Shown here piece after piece: positions 48,435 through 60,779 of a stretch of DNA of 64,000 nt. Position 1 is the first letter of the stretch. Each line of letters begins with the position of its first letter. The DNA is from Sphagnum compactum. Lineage: Eukaryota > Bryophyta > Sphagnopsida > Sphagnales. The stretch lies in assembly GCA_965153455.1 (NCBI GenBank), contig OZ234496.1, forward strand, positions 17,352,304 through 17,416,303. The letters are read 5' to 3'. The notes under the pieces were generated by a model. The model had not been told where the DNA came from, searched no databases, and worked only from the letters and a program-made list of their open reading frames with translations. The translations under genes and the position numbers were made by a program.

Positions 48435-51400
48435 TTTCTCTGTCAGTTGGAAACTCCAGTTGGAGACTTTGAGTTTTGCATGAATCTTGTACTCTTTGAT
48501 AATTCAGGTCACAAAAGAAATGCGATGGCCATCTCCATTGTCCAAGGCCTGCATCAAGAGAGAAAAAAACAGAGATTTGGATCTTCTTCCATGATCTTTC
48601 AGGCAAAAGTTTGTTGTGAATTTTCGCACTGGATGGTCTTCAAGGAGCCTTAACCCCTAATAAAGTTGTACTTCATTGCTACATATTTGTTTGATTAGTA
48701 ATTGCATTGGAAAAGGAATGAAACCCTATCAAATAGTTTGTTTATATGTTGTTGAAATTGTTGATGGATATTTTTGGACAGTTTTAAAAGTCCAAAATTA
48801 ATTAAATATGTGTTTCATGTTGATATTATGTGATTTTTTTGAATTAATTACTATATTAATTAGGTGCTGTAATTTATTTATTGAATATGTTTGGTAGTAA
48901 AAGTAATTTATGACCTATTTAATATCATACATTTAAATTACATTTTGTTAGTACAATTATGATCCATTATATGCATAATTGTATAATATAATTTCTTAAA
49001 TCAAATAGATGTTTGAGATGTGAAAAAACATTATTTTTTATTACATAAATTTTTTTGTCATAATTTAAAGTAAAAATAAAGATATTATTATATGTGTAAA
49101 CATAATAAAATTTATAGTTCCAGAAAATCAATTAATTATATGGCATTAATAATATTTAAAACTTAAAATTGATTATCTAGATTAATATTTTACATCAGAA
49201 AAATATAGCTAAGAAAAGAGATTCTATTATATTTCTATTAAAATTTATATGTGATCCACTTATAAATACTATATGTGAATAAATTATATATACTATTGGC
49301 AAAATTGAATTCTATTAGTAAAAAATGAAAAATAAATAAATTTATTAAAATTTATTTTTTTTAATCTCAAAATGGAATGAATTTTAATTTTTAATTTATA
49401 TAATTAAAATTCACCTATCTATTTTATTTTTCTTAATTTGAAATTTAAAGACATTAAATTAGTTCAAGTAATTTACATGTACATTAGTTATGTTCTAATA
49501 ACTAATGTCCATTTGTAAAATAAATTAAAATGATGTTTTTAATATGATCTTTTATTTTTTCACATGTCATTTTATTATATTTCATTTTTGTCTGCAATTT
49601 TATTTTATGTGAACCATTATAAAATTTAGCAAATGAAAACATGAGATTTGTAAAATTTATTTTTCATTTGTTTTACAAATTTGATTCAAAAAATTGTAAT
49701 GATAATATTTTTTATTATTTTAATAGTGCCAAAATAATAATATAGTCATCTAGATGATTAACTTCCATCATGTTAATGGCATTAATCAAGTTGTACAACT
49801 CCATGTGAATGCCACATATGCCATGTGTCCAACATATTGTTAATTTTCAATTATAATTAGTTTTTATTAGTCTAAATGGACATAGTTAGTCATTTTTGAC
49901 AAATGGACCTGATTTTAAATTTTATGTTAGTTGGAGTGTTATTAGCGAAAATAAACATATTTATGTTATAATGTCACATGGGGTAGAACATGTTAGTAGG
50001 AGCCAAAAAGGTTTCAAGAGCCCTAAAAATTTTCAAAATATAATAGATATTTTCTGTTTTGACATTTTAAATTTATGCTAATCAATCCAAGTTGTTATTG
50101 AATGAATAATGTGAGTGTTGATGAATTCAAATTAAAATTTTATTAAATTTAATTTTGAGTTTTGGTAAAGAACTTTTGAACTTGAATAGTAATTATGTAA
50201 AAAAAAATTCAATTTTGCAAAGGAATATTTTTATATAAAATTAGATTATAAAAGAATTTAAATGATAGTAACTTAATACTCAAATTCAAAAGCACTCACA
50301 ATTTAAAAGTTATGAAACTTGAAAGTTTTAGAAATTCAAAATATATTTCAAAATTCCAAATTTTCAAGAATCTTTTACCTCACATGTAAATGCAACGTAA
50401 TGTACATGACATATAAGTAAAGTTTTAACTTATGATACAAGAAATTAAAACCAAAAGTTATTGGCATATTTTTGTATGATTTGAAATTCATATGATAATT
50501 TTTCAAAAAGAAACATGGAATCTAGCAAAATCTACACATTTAAAAAAATTCATATTTATTCAATAATAACTAACACAAAACATGTGATGTACTGCAATAA
50601 CTATATGTATTTTTAATAACAAGTTGCGAAAAAATTCATTAAAAAACTCTTTCATATGAAATAATAAAATAAACTAAATAAAATTTTATTGTTCTTGTCT
50701 AGGGTAATCTTATTGACTCCTATTAGCATGTTTTGACCCACATCCCTTCAAATCTTTATGTGTTTTTGCTAATCACATCTCTTTGGTTTTTCCCAAAATC
50801 TTTTCTAGTTTTTTTATGAATAATTCACAAATTTGATTATAGTTGAATTGGACCTACATATTAATATGGCAAACCTTCAATTATTGTTCATTTGGAATTT
50901 GTACAAAGTAGATTGTTAGTTGTCCAGGATATATTTCAAAAAAACAAGCAAAATATTTGGCTTATGAAATTGTATTTGCCTTTTGATTTCCAGTAATTTT
51001 ATTTATATTGCTATTGTATATACAACAACAATGTGCTATAATTTAGTTAGTTTCAAAGCTCAATTTAAGCTTCTTTGTTTTCTTGCCTCAATTATTGTTT
51101 ATGTTGTAGTTTTAGAAGTGCATTGAAGTTTAGTAATATTCTACTTTAGTAATGTTGCTTTTTAGTCATATATCTTTGTGATACATAATTGTGGATAGTT
51201 TTTTAAATGCCATCATAAGGGTTTGCAAATTGTAAAAACAACGAGAGCTTTGTTGGTTAGGTTAGTCTAGTTTGAATTAGGTACAAAATTTTAATTTCAT
51301 AAAGTTGATTCTATCATAAATTGGATTTTTTATGCCTTAATAGGCCAAAAATTCTAAAGCACAAGTGAAAAATTAGCAAGTTAATTTTTGTAGATTTTTG

Positions 51401-52669
51401 CATCTTGGTAACAAAAATAAGTGGAGTTGCAAATAATACAAAGAACTCTTTTTGGGAAAAATTGGGTCCAAGAGTAACATTATCAGATTTTTAAAAAAAA
51501 GTTGACATGTTTAGACAATAGGGTCCAACATGTTGCTAAAATATAGGAGTAATAAATTTTATTTATTTTTCTTTAACATGTAACCCAAATAAAATCATTG
51601 TTTGCAAACCTTAATAATATACAGATCTAGTGATTTCTAATAACTAATTCTTTTCCAAAACAAATGAATAAAAAAGTCCCAAAAACCCATTTACTTATTT
51701 ATATAATCTTCTTTTACCACATTTTATTTATTTATTTATTTATTTTCCTAAGTTTTTCTCAAAAAAGCTTTGCCACAAAATAGCAAAAATTCCCAAACCA
51801 AAATCACTTCTGGGTCCCACTGTTTTTTTTTTCTGAATTTTTTATGTTGCCATTTTCGCTTTAGCCCATCGATGGAAGTATACATTTATTAAAATCGTTT
51901 TATATCCTGGCTACTCGCTTGAACAATGTAGAAACATGGCGATTTTGGGGTTTAAAAAAAAAAACCGACTTTTGGCGAAAAAAGGCGGGGGCGGGTGTGG
52001 GGGAACATTCGACAGAATTTGTTTTTTGAAAAAACATTGCGCCAAATGGCGAAAGTTCACCACAAAAATTGCTGCTGGAACCTAGTGAAGACATCTGGCG
52101 GTTTGTAATAATTTAATTTTTATTTTATTTTTTCGAAATGTGGTGGTTAAGAGAATCCCACAAAACCCATTTATTTATTTATAGCATTTTCTGTTTTACT
52201 GTTTTACTGTTTACAATTTTACGTCCGTTTTAAAATATGCCAACGAAAATAAAACACGTTGTTTTATGCACTCAGAAAATACTTTATTTATTTTAGCATT
52301 TTCTATTTTTAATTTCGCCAGGAAAATAAAAACCTTTGGAAATGCAGCAGAAAATCAGTTTGTTTTTTAAATTAAAAAAAGACATGGTTTGGAAATGAAG
52401 CCTTAAAATCCTTTATTATTTTCTGTTTTAAAATTGGCGGCAAGCGAAAACCAAAAATGGAAAATCATTTTGAATTAAAAAAATAAAAATAAAATAGCAC
52501 GCTTTGGAAATGCCGCAGGAAAGTCCTTCGTTCCGTTGTTGCTCTCTTCGTCGTCGCCGTTTGTCGCGGTTGCAATTCTGTTGCGCGCAATAGCTTTTGC
52601 ACCTCTCCCGTCTCGTCGCAAATTTCTTTGTTGTTGCAAATCCTTTTGCTTGCTTTCCTTACTGTGGAG
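48435..52669. other. AT-rich intergenic desert
   Basis: About 4.2 kb with no recognisable gene. From about 48,700 to 51,800 it is extremely A/T rich and full of short stops. An (ATTT)n microsatellite lies at about 51,723-51,746. Between about 52,330 and 52,530 a degenerate motif (TTTGGAAATGCAGCAGAAAA and variants) recurs three times. The last 100 bases become GC-richer as the leader of the peroxiredoxin gene. Confidence 0.55.
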
Positions 52670-53521
52670 ATGGCAGCAGTAATGAGCACCATCGCTTCAG
52701 AACAAACGGCAGCGTCGATAGCGATATCATTCTCGACAAACAAGAGCTTCGCATCGTCCTCCATCTCTTCCTGTTCTTCTTGTTCCTGTTCGTCTTCTTT
52801 CACTATCTCTGCGCTGCCATCTCGTTCTTTGAGACTCCAGAGTGCAGTAGTAACAGCAGCAGCAGCAAGGAAAATTAGCTCATTAGAATTGTGCTTAGGG
52901 TTCTCTGACTCTGTTGCTTTTGGCGGCTCCTGTAGTGGCGCTTTCAGATCGTCTGTCCCTAGTAAGTTGAACTGTTGTGGCTCCAAGCTGCTGCTTACTG
53001 GCGCTGTGAAGATCTTTGCTATCGCAGTCGGGGAGAAATTGCCGGAAGCGGAGTTGGCGTTTCTGGATGAGGAAGAGAATGTGCAGACTGTGAAAGTGTC
53101 GGAGCTTAGTAGAGGAAAGAAATTGGTACTGTTTGCGGTGCCCGGGGCGTTTACTCCCACTTGCTCGCAGAAACATCTGCCTGGCTTTGTGGAGAAGGCA
53201 CAGGAATTGCGGGATGCGGGAGTGGACACAATTGCGTGCGTTTCGGTAAACGATGTGTTCGTTATGAAAGCATGGGGGGAGAGCGTAGGAGTGACAGCAG
53301 AGAAGGTGTTGTTGTTTGCGGATGGGTTGGGGAAATTTACCAAGGCCTTGGGAGCGACACTTGATCTAACAGATAAGCCGTCCGGGTTAGGGATCCGCTC
53401 GCGCCGCTATGCGCTTCTGGCGGAAGATGGCGTGGTGAAGTCGTTGAATATGGAGGAAGGAGGAGCGTTCACTGTTAGCGGTCCCCAGGAAATTCTGAAG
53501 GCTCTCAAGGCGGTTGTATAA
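52670..53521 (+). CDS. PRXIIE: Chloroplast type II peroxiredoxin E, 283 aa, intronless
   Basis: Single-exon gene. The start at 52670 is the first ATG in frame of a GC-richer tract. A second ATG four codons later is also possible. Residues 1 to about 110 are Ser/Ala-rich ([16 protein letters not shown]) with few acidic residues, as in plastid transit peptides, though unusually long. The catalytic domain begins near [18 protein letters not shown]. The peroxidatic Cys165 is in [17 protein letters not shown] and the resolving Cys190 in [17 protein letters not shown]. Their 25-residue spacing is the one typical of type II peroxiredoxins. [18 protein letters not shown] and [10 protein letters not shown] complete the fold. 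It should reduce hydrogen and alkyl peroxides in the plastid using glutaredoxin/glutathione or thioredoxin. Body length fits the family (mature part about 165 aa). A long overlapping minus-strand frame is a compositional shadow. Confidence 0.95.
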   Translation: MAAVMSTIASEQTAASIAISFSTNKSFASSSISSCSSCSCSSSFTISALPSRSLRLQSAVVTAAAARKISSLELCLGFSDSVAFGGSCSGAFRSSVPSKLNCCGSKLLLTGAVKIFAIAVGEKLPEAELAFLDEEENVQTVKVSELSRGKKLVLFAVPGAFTPTCSQKHLPGFVEKAQELRDAGVDTIACVSVNDVFVMKAWGESVGVTAEKVLLFADGLGKFTKALGATLDLTDKPSGLGIRSRRYALLAEDGVVKSLNMEEGGAFTVSGPQEILKALKAVV

Positions 53522-55630
53522 GAAGGTGACAGATTCACACATTCTGATTGTCTCTGAGATCTATATAGTTTTGTCCATTCTTCTAAGGACTAGGGCAGTT
53601 GCTCGCACTTTGTGTAAAATCAGCAGGAATTAGACAAAGACAGTTTTCAGCATAATACACAAACGTTTCCTTGTTCTCTGTTCATCTTCTTCTGGTAGAA
53701 AGGGTTTTCTTCCACTTTCCCCTGGAATTCCTCATTGAATATTGTTAAAATTGGAAACAGGGCTGATGGTTCATAACATGCATCACAATGATACTGCCAC
53801 CTGTGTGCAATGTCTGGCTCGTGCTTTGGACTGCAGGCGTCAATTATTCTTTTCTGAAATGATGCAAAGTATTCTTTCCTTAGCATTTGCTTCTTTCAGC
53901 TAGGGTTTGGGGTTTATGGACACCTAAACCCTAATTAGGTATTGCATGTATGAATGCCGAAAGAGAACAATGTGCATCGCACCTGCTGGCTGTTGTTAAT
54001 GCATGATGAGAAGCTGCCTGGCATGATCACAAGTACATTACAAGCTTGGATCAACTATGGACACTCACTTAGGTTTCAATATACAGATCATCGGTTTCTA
54101 AACCCTCCCAAAATTCTTTGTTGACAATGCCAAAGGCCAACAACCCAGAGTATGTGTGTGCATGTGCATGGCGATTGTGTTTACAATGCAGTTTATTATT
54201 ATCAGAGGCAAGCTTAGGGTGGCCAGTCAAGGTTTGCGGAAATTGGGGCTTCACTGGCTAGTACCCTTGCCTGAAGCCATCCTCCACCTGCTGACAAGAT
54301 GAATAGCCAAGGTAAGAAAAGTCCAGTGAGAGTGCAACCCTGTCTGTGTCTGGAGAATGTAGGAATCTCAAAACTGTCTTTCATTGATCCTCATAGTTCT
54401 ACCAGATAAGAAGGTAAACTGATCCATCTGTTGTGATTGTGGTACAAAAAGTTTGCATCTGATCTGATTAATCCTGATTTGCTCAATGTTGGCATGGCAG
54501 CAGGACCTGGACATTTTGTCAGTAAAATCTTCTGTTCTGCTGAAATTTGAACTGCATGCAGAATCTTGTGTGTGATTTCTTGCTAACCCAAATCTCAGTC
54601 CCAAGTTTTTTTTTTCTCTCCTTATACTGGTGTCTCCTTTGAATGGCGACGGCCTCCCCCACCTTAGCAACCTTATACTTTTGCCTTGATTGAAATTCTT
54701 ACCATTTTGTGTTGTTTAGCTGCCAGACACCTTTGGTGCTTCTTCCTCTATCAATTGCACATGTTATTGGCTCCACGTTTTTTGTGTTTTTTCATGCATA
54801 TGATCATTTTGCTTGTCAATTAGTTGTTGTGGGGTTTTCAAATTTTTTTTTCCTCTCTTGCTATTATTGCACAAATATTATTGGTTCCAGTTGAGGACCT
54901 GGGTATGATTGGGTAGGCAACAGATGCCCATTGCCAAGGGAAAAAGGAATGAATTAGCTATTGGTGCAAGAAACCTGACACCTATAACCAACTAACATGA
55001 GTCAGAATTTGCCACAACCCTACTAAACCCTAAATCCTGGCCCCCTCCACACCCTTTGTTGTTGTCCTTCTTCCTCAACCAACAACAGAACTGACATTCC
55101 TGATTCTCCTATGCAAGTCATAAAAAGAAAGCCACCAAAACTCTGTAAATAACACCTGCGATTCATACATGCATACACACCCCATATTTAACTACCTTTG
55201 GTGGTTTCTTTGGGAATCTGGTTGGTTATCAATGAAGGTACTGTTTGCCCAGCATCTACACTGGTAGTTGCTATAGTTAACCATGGTAACACAGAAAAAA
55301 CCAGTGTTGGCTGGATATGGCATTTTAGGCCAGTCCAGAGGATATGCATAGGGCATATTCTTTTTTAAAATTGAATTGAAGATATGCATCCGGATATTTC
55401 AAAAATTCTCTTATAAAATTGTAGATACCATATACTGGTTATATATAGTAAGTAAAGTTCACATGCTATTGTCATAGTTGGAAATCCTAAGCCCTAATTT
55501 CATACTTGGTAATCAATAACCCTAATTTCATTTTTGGAAATCAAGTAGCTTTTGAACCTCAAATTTGTAAAGAACTCTGGCCACTGCAGCACAAGCTGCT
55601 TCCAAAAACACACCCACAAAAACACCCCAC
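53522..55630. other. 3' flank and intergenic DNA with one unexplained minus-strand frame
   Basis: On the minus strand, 53886-53647 encodes about 80 aa (ending MNREQGNVCVLC) with balanced composition and several AG acceptor-like sites. It could be a last exon of an unrecognised gene convergent with PRXIIE, but no upstream exon was identified. A small inverted telomere-like pair (GGTTTGGGGTTTA and TAAACCCTAATTA) lies at 53,905-53,938. The remainder has no identified feature. Confidence 0.35.
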
Positions 55631-55639
55631 CCACCTAAG

Positions 55640-55818
55640 AAGTTGTTGCAACTTGATCAGCAACAAAATAAAATGCCCAGAAGCCCATAGGACATAAGAA
55701 AGTTGCTGCAACTTGATTACCAACAACAAAAAGGCCCAGAACCCAGCAGCATCAATATGTAAGTTGATGTTGTGATTTGATCAACAACAAAAACAAAAGG
55801 CCCAGAACCCAACAACAA
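55640..55818. repeat. Minisatellite, left block
   Basis: Degenerate units of about 60 bases share TTGCTGCAACTTGAT, CAACAACAAAAA and AAGGCCCAGAACCCA. About three units are present. The same family resumes at 56784, so the two blocks look like one array split by inserted DNA. Confidence 0.75.
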
Positions 55819-55836
55819 GTTTGAACCCCATGCCTA

Positions 55837-56291
55837 ATGCACAGGTGTGTGTATTTGACGGTACATATTACAAAATTACAACTACAAACTACATTTCCAA
55901 AACCTCTCTATATATCAAATTCCGCATGTATTCATGGGGACCTTGGCCACTGAAAATCTTGATGTTTGCACTGCTTGTGACCATCATCCATCCCACCTTT
56001 GTGGTGTGTGCTGCCGGCTGTTGGTTCACTTTAGCCAATAATAAGTCGTCTCAAATTTGTAAAGCACTTGGCAAAATTGTTTTAGTGTATCTGGAGGGCA
56101 CATTATCAAGCGGAATCTGTTCTTTACAAAGGTTAGGGCATTTCAATTTTTAAAACTAGTCATCTCTATTTTTTAATTATTTAAAAAAAATTCTTGTGAC
56201 GGATGGATGGATGGGTCGCGTGATGAATAAAGCTTCACGGCGTCCTTTACTATATGTAATAATGTATTGTCAAATACACACACCTGTGCAT
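55837..56291. mobile_element. Foldback/MITE-like element with perfect 23-base inverted ends
   Basis: ATGCACAGGTGTGTG continuing to ATTTGAC at 55837-55859 is the exact reverse complement of 56269-56291 (23 of 23 bases). The total length is 455 bases. No transposase is encoded and no unambiguous target duplication is visible. The element lies between the two minisatellite blocks. Confidence 0.7.
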
Positions 56292-56489
56292 AGTTCTATA
56301 AAAAAGATAAATTTCCATACACATGTATTCTTTAAGGGTTTTTAATTTGTATTTATTATTATTAATGAAAACTACTATTAGTCTCAGCCTCACTTTGCAA
56401 CTATTCTTGAAGTCTATAGCTCAATTTGGCTATATCAATTTGTGGATAATCGCTAGTTTGGTTAAATCACAAACTAAATCAAACTAAAT

Positions 56490-56766
56490 CAGTTTGGCTA
56501 AATCTGGCGTCAGAGCGATGGCAAGGTGCCACTTGGCTGAGGACTGAGCTCTTCTTCAGCCACTTGGAGCCTTATGGTTGGAACTCCAAGGCTCAGTCAC
56601 TACCACACCTGCGCCTGTCCACATGGGTTCCACATTTTGCCCCCACGGGCTCCACAGTCCGCTCCCCTTATTGGGAACGCGACGGTGACGCAGCCATCGA
56701 TTCCGGCTATATTTAGCTACTGTCCGTAGCTACTGTTCGTCCGGATTAAGGGGAAGCTACTTTCTT
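56490..56766. other. GC-rich island in AT-rich DNA
   Basis: About 270 bases with much higher GC than the surroundings, with a TATATTTAG box at about 56,708-56,716 and repeated TAGCTACTGTCCG/TAGCTACTGTTCG. The tract between two copies of CCTTTACTATATGTAAT (56244-56260 and 56767-56783) includes it. The 17-base direct repeats could be insertion footprints. No protein is evident. It could be a promoter-like piece of a retroelement. Confidence 0.5.
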
Positions 56767-56783
56767 CCTTTACTATATGTAAT

Positions 56784-57075
56784 TAGTTGATGTTGATGCT
56801 ACGATTTGATCAACAATAAAAACAAAAGGCCCAGAACCTAGCAACATCAACTGCAACTTGATCAGCAACAACAAAAATAGAAGGTTTAGAACTTAAAACC
56901 CTGCAACATCAACTACAATTTCATCAGCAACAAAAAAGAAGCCCAAAACCTTATTATATAATCAACAACAACTTCATCAACAACAAAAATGGCTGGCATA
57001 AAACCTTATAGCATCAATTACAATTTCATCAACAACAAAAATAAAAGGCCCAAAATGCTGCAACACCAACATGAA
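56784..57075. repeat. Minisatellite, right block
   Basis: About five degenerate units containing CAACATCAACTGCAACTT, TCAGCAACAACAAAA and GGCCCAGAACC, the same family as the block at 55640-55818. Its 3' end runs up to the C-terminal end of the second hAT relic. Confidence 0.75.
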
Positions 57076-57135
57076 TAGGAAGCAAAAAATAAAATAAGTT
57101 CAAAGGAATAACTAAAGGAAAAAAAGGAAACTTAC

Positions 57136-59280
57136 TTAACCACTGTCAACCAACAATTCTTCAAAATATTCAGATTCTTCAATAAATTCATAATTTTCTT
57201 CAACTAAAACAACTTCATATTTGATATAATCCTTGAAGCTTGCATTTGCCGTGCAATTCATGCATAGATCATTTGGCTAGTTTTTTACCATAATGATAAT
57301 CCTATAAATATTTTCCACCTATAAGCAACAGCGCCTCAAAGCTGTCAAAACACCAACAAAGCTAAACACCCTTTCTGTCTCAATCTAAGAAATAGGAATC
57401 CCAAGGATCTGTTTGGCCAAAAAAACAACATTTGGAAACTAACCCTCAAGGGTCCACCACCAAGCAAGAGGATCCACACACATAGATGGTGGAATATATA
57501 GCCTCTGAAATAAAGAAAGTTTTAGTAATAAGTGTCCATGAAAATTCCTCTATGGAAGCTCCAACATCGAACATGTTACTTTCTTCTTTTTCAGTCTGAA
57601 GAATAGGTTCATCCCATGGTGCTACAACTACAACTACATCCCAATCCTCAATAGTAGGATTCAATTAATCCAAAAGAGTCATAAAAAAAAGGATGACTTC
57701 TTTCACATCATACTTGGTAGCGAGGCAAATTACATTGCCATACCCCACAAAACTTTCCACAACCTGTAAAGATTTGAAACGAGGATCCAACATCAAGGCC
57801 AACATATTGTGAACTTGACAGGAATCAAATGCTTTCAAAAATTCTAGAAAATGTTTAAATACCTTCACAACCTCCTACCGCATTTTTTTTTCAATGTGTG
57901 GAGCTCAACATCAAAAAAGGTCAAATGTTTCACTCCCATCAAGGGTATCTACTTCAAATTCCATAGCCATAATCAAATTGATTGCAATAGCTAAAGCATT
58001 TAATAGTAACCAGTGTCCTCTAAATTGGTTCATCACACATGATGTTATCACCATAGGGTTCAAGCAATTAGTGACAACTTCCACAATGTCCCAGACTTGG
58101 GCCTTAAGAACTTTTTGCTACAATGTTAATGTCTTTTACTTCCCATAACATAACAAAATGGCTTGTTTGAATTCCTAAGTTTTTTCAAACATTATAACTT
58201 TACTTGCAAACATGGTTTTCACTAGAGTTTTCAGCTTCTGATGCCATATCCGATTCTCAATGTAGGCCTTCTCCCATTCTTGCCTCCCTTTCCTTGATTT
58301 TTTTATCCAAATAATTGTTTTCTATAAACCTATTTGAGCATCTTTGACATTCACCAAAGCTAAACCCACTAAAACCTTATTATCATTTGTTGCATATTGA
58401 CACATTTTAGACATCACATGTCCAAAGCAAGTACCCTCATAAACCTTCAAGAGCTTGAACAATTCACAATCAATGATTAATCGTAATCTTGCAGCCATGG
58501 TTCCCAAGTTGTTGTCTTCATCTTTCACAAAAGCAATCATATGATGAATTAGTCCAAATTTTTCCAGCAAAAGTTGGACCTACAAAGCCATGGCACTACC
58601 ACTTGTTTCATGCACTTTAAACAACAATAACATGCCTAGGTGTCCAAGCTTCATGTAACTAATTAATGACCAAAACAAATGTATTTATGCCACCTGTAGA
58701 CATCTAGAAATCGAAGTTAGCAGACACAATAGTTGTTGATTTTAAATGTGGTATAACAATGGTTTTTGTGACCATTACAGGAAGTAATTATTTTACAAAA
58801 GAAGAACAAAAAGGAAATACAACGTGGGGACATTGGCGCAATACTAACCTTCTTAACCAGATGTTTTTACAAGTTGAAAGAGGCCTATAGCATTTGCAGA
58901 TGTACAACACAAGGTCTTCGATAAATCTTTGTTGTGTTTCATTAGCATTCTTGTACGGGTTTGTTGACCCAAAAAAAGAAGTGATTGCAATACTAATTGC
59001 CCCAACCTTTTTCTTCCCATGTTGCCAACTATGATTTGTTTCAAAAAGCTTAACCACTACCTTTTCATTTAATATAGATTTTCTTTTAGTAAGCAAATGA
59101 GGATGAACATTATCAACATGTGTTTTAATAGGAGTAATGCCATTAGTTTTTCCTTACTTGATGAGGTCCTATCTAACAACATAACTAGACTGGTTCAGAG
59201 CATTACTAAAAGCTTATTAGGACCAAAAGATGCACTTACACATTTGAGGATTCAACAAATCAAGAGGCAAGTTGTCATTT
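57136..59280 (-). mobile_element. Degenerate hAT transposase (copy 2)
   Basis: The minus-strand fragments are in transposase order. They run from the BED-like N-terminal tail with NGITPIKTHVDNVHPHLLTK (about 59,150-59,080) and FFGSTNPYKNANETQQRF through ICKCYRPLSTCKNIWLRRLV (about 58,960-58,840). VSANFDF and MSTGGINTFVLVIN follow at about 58,720, then FGLIHHMIAFVKDEDNNLG at about 58,560-58,500, YEGTCFGHVMSKMCQYA at about 58,440 and MLALMLDPRFKSLQVVE at about 57,800. The C-terminal dimerisation block ILGIPISQIETERVFSFVG is at about 57,400-57,340, and the stop is at 57136. Stops and frameshifts separate the pieces. It is a different hAT subfamily from copy 1, judging by the C-terminal block. 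Confidence 0.87.
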
Positions 59281-60779
59281 AATACAACAAAAAAACTTCA
59301 ATAAATAAAATTTTTGCTATGTGGTTTCCGTGCAGCAAAGCTTGCTACTCAATACCTTGAAGATACATTTCATTAAAGGTAGCTAGTAAGTCACTATCAT
59401 GTTGTTATTGATGCACACTTTCCACATTTGAAAAGCTATGAGATTAAAAAGGGATTATGCTCACATCAAGGAGAATTTCATCAATTCCACCGATGCTTTC
59501 AATGACACAAATTTCATCTTCAACCATTGTAAAGCTCCAAATAGAAAGAAGACACACTTGAGCACCTAACCTTAAAATGCCATTGTACCTCCTCAAGAAC
59601 ACATGACAAAAATCAAAACCAAAATTCTTTAAGCTTCAATTGAATTTAATCTTTAACCATAATATTTTCATGTTCAACCATAATGAAATAGGGAGCTTCA
59701 AATAGCAAGAAGACACACTTGAACACCAAACCTTAAACTACCACATTTCATGAGCATGATATATTCAAATAGCAAACAAAAACAAAAACAAAAGCATTTT
59801 AAAAATGTAATTGAAATTCGAAAGCTCAAAGGTGATGAGTAGATATAGGATGCAATCGATAGTTGAAACATGAAACAAAACTTAAAAAACATTTATGCTT
59901 CAAGGCGAACCCATCCTTGGGTGGTACCAATAAGAACCACCTCAAGGAATGGTTAAGGAACCAAAAATAACCAAATCATTGTTTTGGGCCCTTTTTGTTA
60001 AATATTTTCATTACCATAAGTTCTTATTTTTTCATGTTTATCCATCGCATGCTCTAATATATGGCTTGAAGTTTGTTTGGGAGTTTTTTTAAAATTTAAA
60101 TTAAAAATATATATATTCCTAATTAAAATGACCCTTTTAAAAATCAACAACCTCAACTTTGAAAATTCATAACTAAATCTACTTAATCAATTAATTGCCA
60201 AGTAAAAACCTAAAAAATAAGTGACTTCCAAATTACTTTAGGAAAAAAATTTATAAGAAAATTCTCAAATCACGTTTCAAATTTGTGTTCTTGACCAGAA
60301 AGTTCAAAGAAAAAAACTAGTGCTACGGTCTTGAAACTTTTTCTAAATAATTAAGAACATCAACATACAAATACTCTTGATATTATTGGGGTTTCAAAAT
60401 CTATGGAACCTAATAAATGTATTCATTAAAAAAAATTATTAAAATGTTCATTTAAATGTTTCTTATGATTTTTCAAAGTTTGATGGGTCCAGGAAAATAA
60501 AGGTGTCGCATTCCTAGTGGTACAACCCAAGGACATGCTTGTCCTTCATGATAATTGAACTTGTAGAACTTGACAAACTAACAATGGTTTTGGGACTGAT
60601 GATCAGCATAAGAGCTTGCAAAAACTTTCACGCAACAACAACAACGAAAGGAAGTAAATGAAAGATTCTTAAACAACACCTGCGTTGAAAGCCACACGTG
60701 AGCAAGTGAGTTAAGGCAGGAACTTGTAGGAACTTGCAAAAACTCTCAAGCAACACCAACGACTCGAAAGTCAAAAGCT
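59281..60779. other. AT-rich intergenic DNA with a 161-base duplication
   Basis: No gene was seen. A block with AGCTCCAAATAGAAAGAAGA and CACACTTGAGCACC at about 59,533 recurs at about 59,694 (AGCTTCAAATAGCAAGAAGA), a period of about 161 bases. Related forms of 'AGGAACTTGCAAAAACT' appear from about 60,600 as an approach to the next array. Confidence 0.5.

Noticed and set aside
52465-53343. Long minus-strand open frame (292 codons) over the peroxiredoxin
   Set aside because: It is antisense to a clearly conserved PRXIIE frame and lacks recognisable domains; it is explained by the codon composition of the sense gene.
55821-56153. 110-codon frame inside the foldback element
   Set aside because: There is no transposase motif, and the frame begins outside and ends inside the inverted-repeat element without any conserved pattern.
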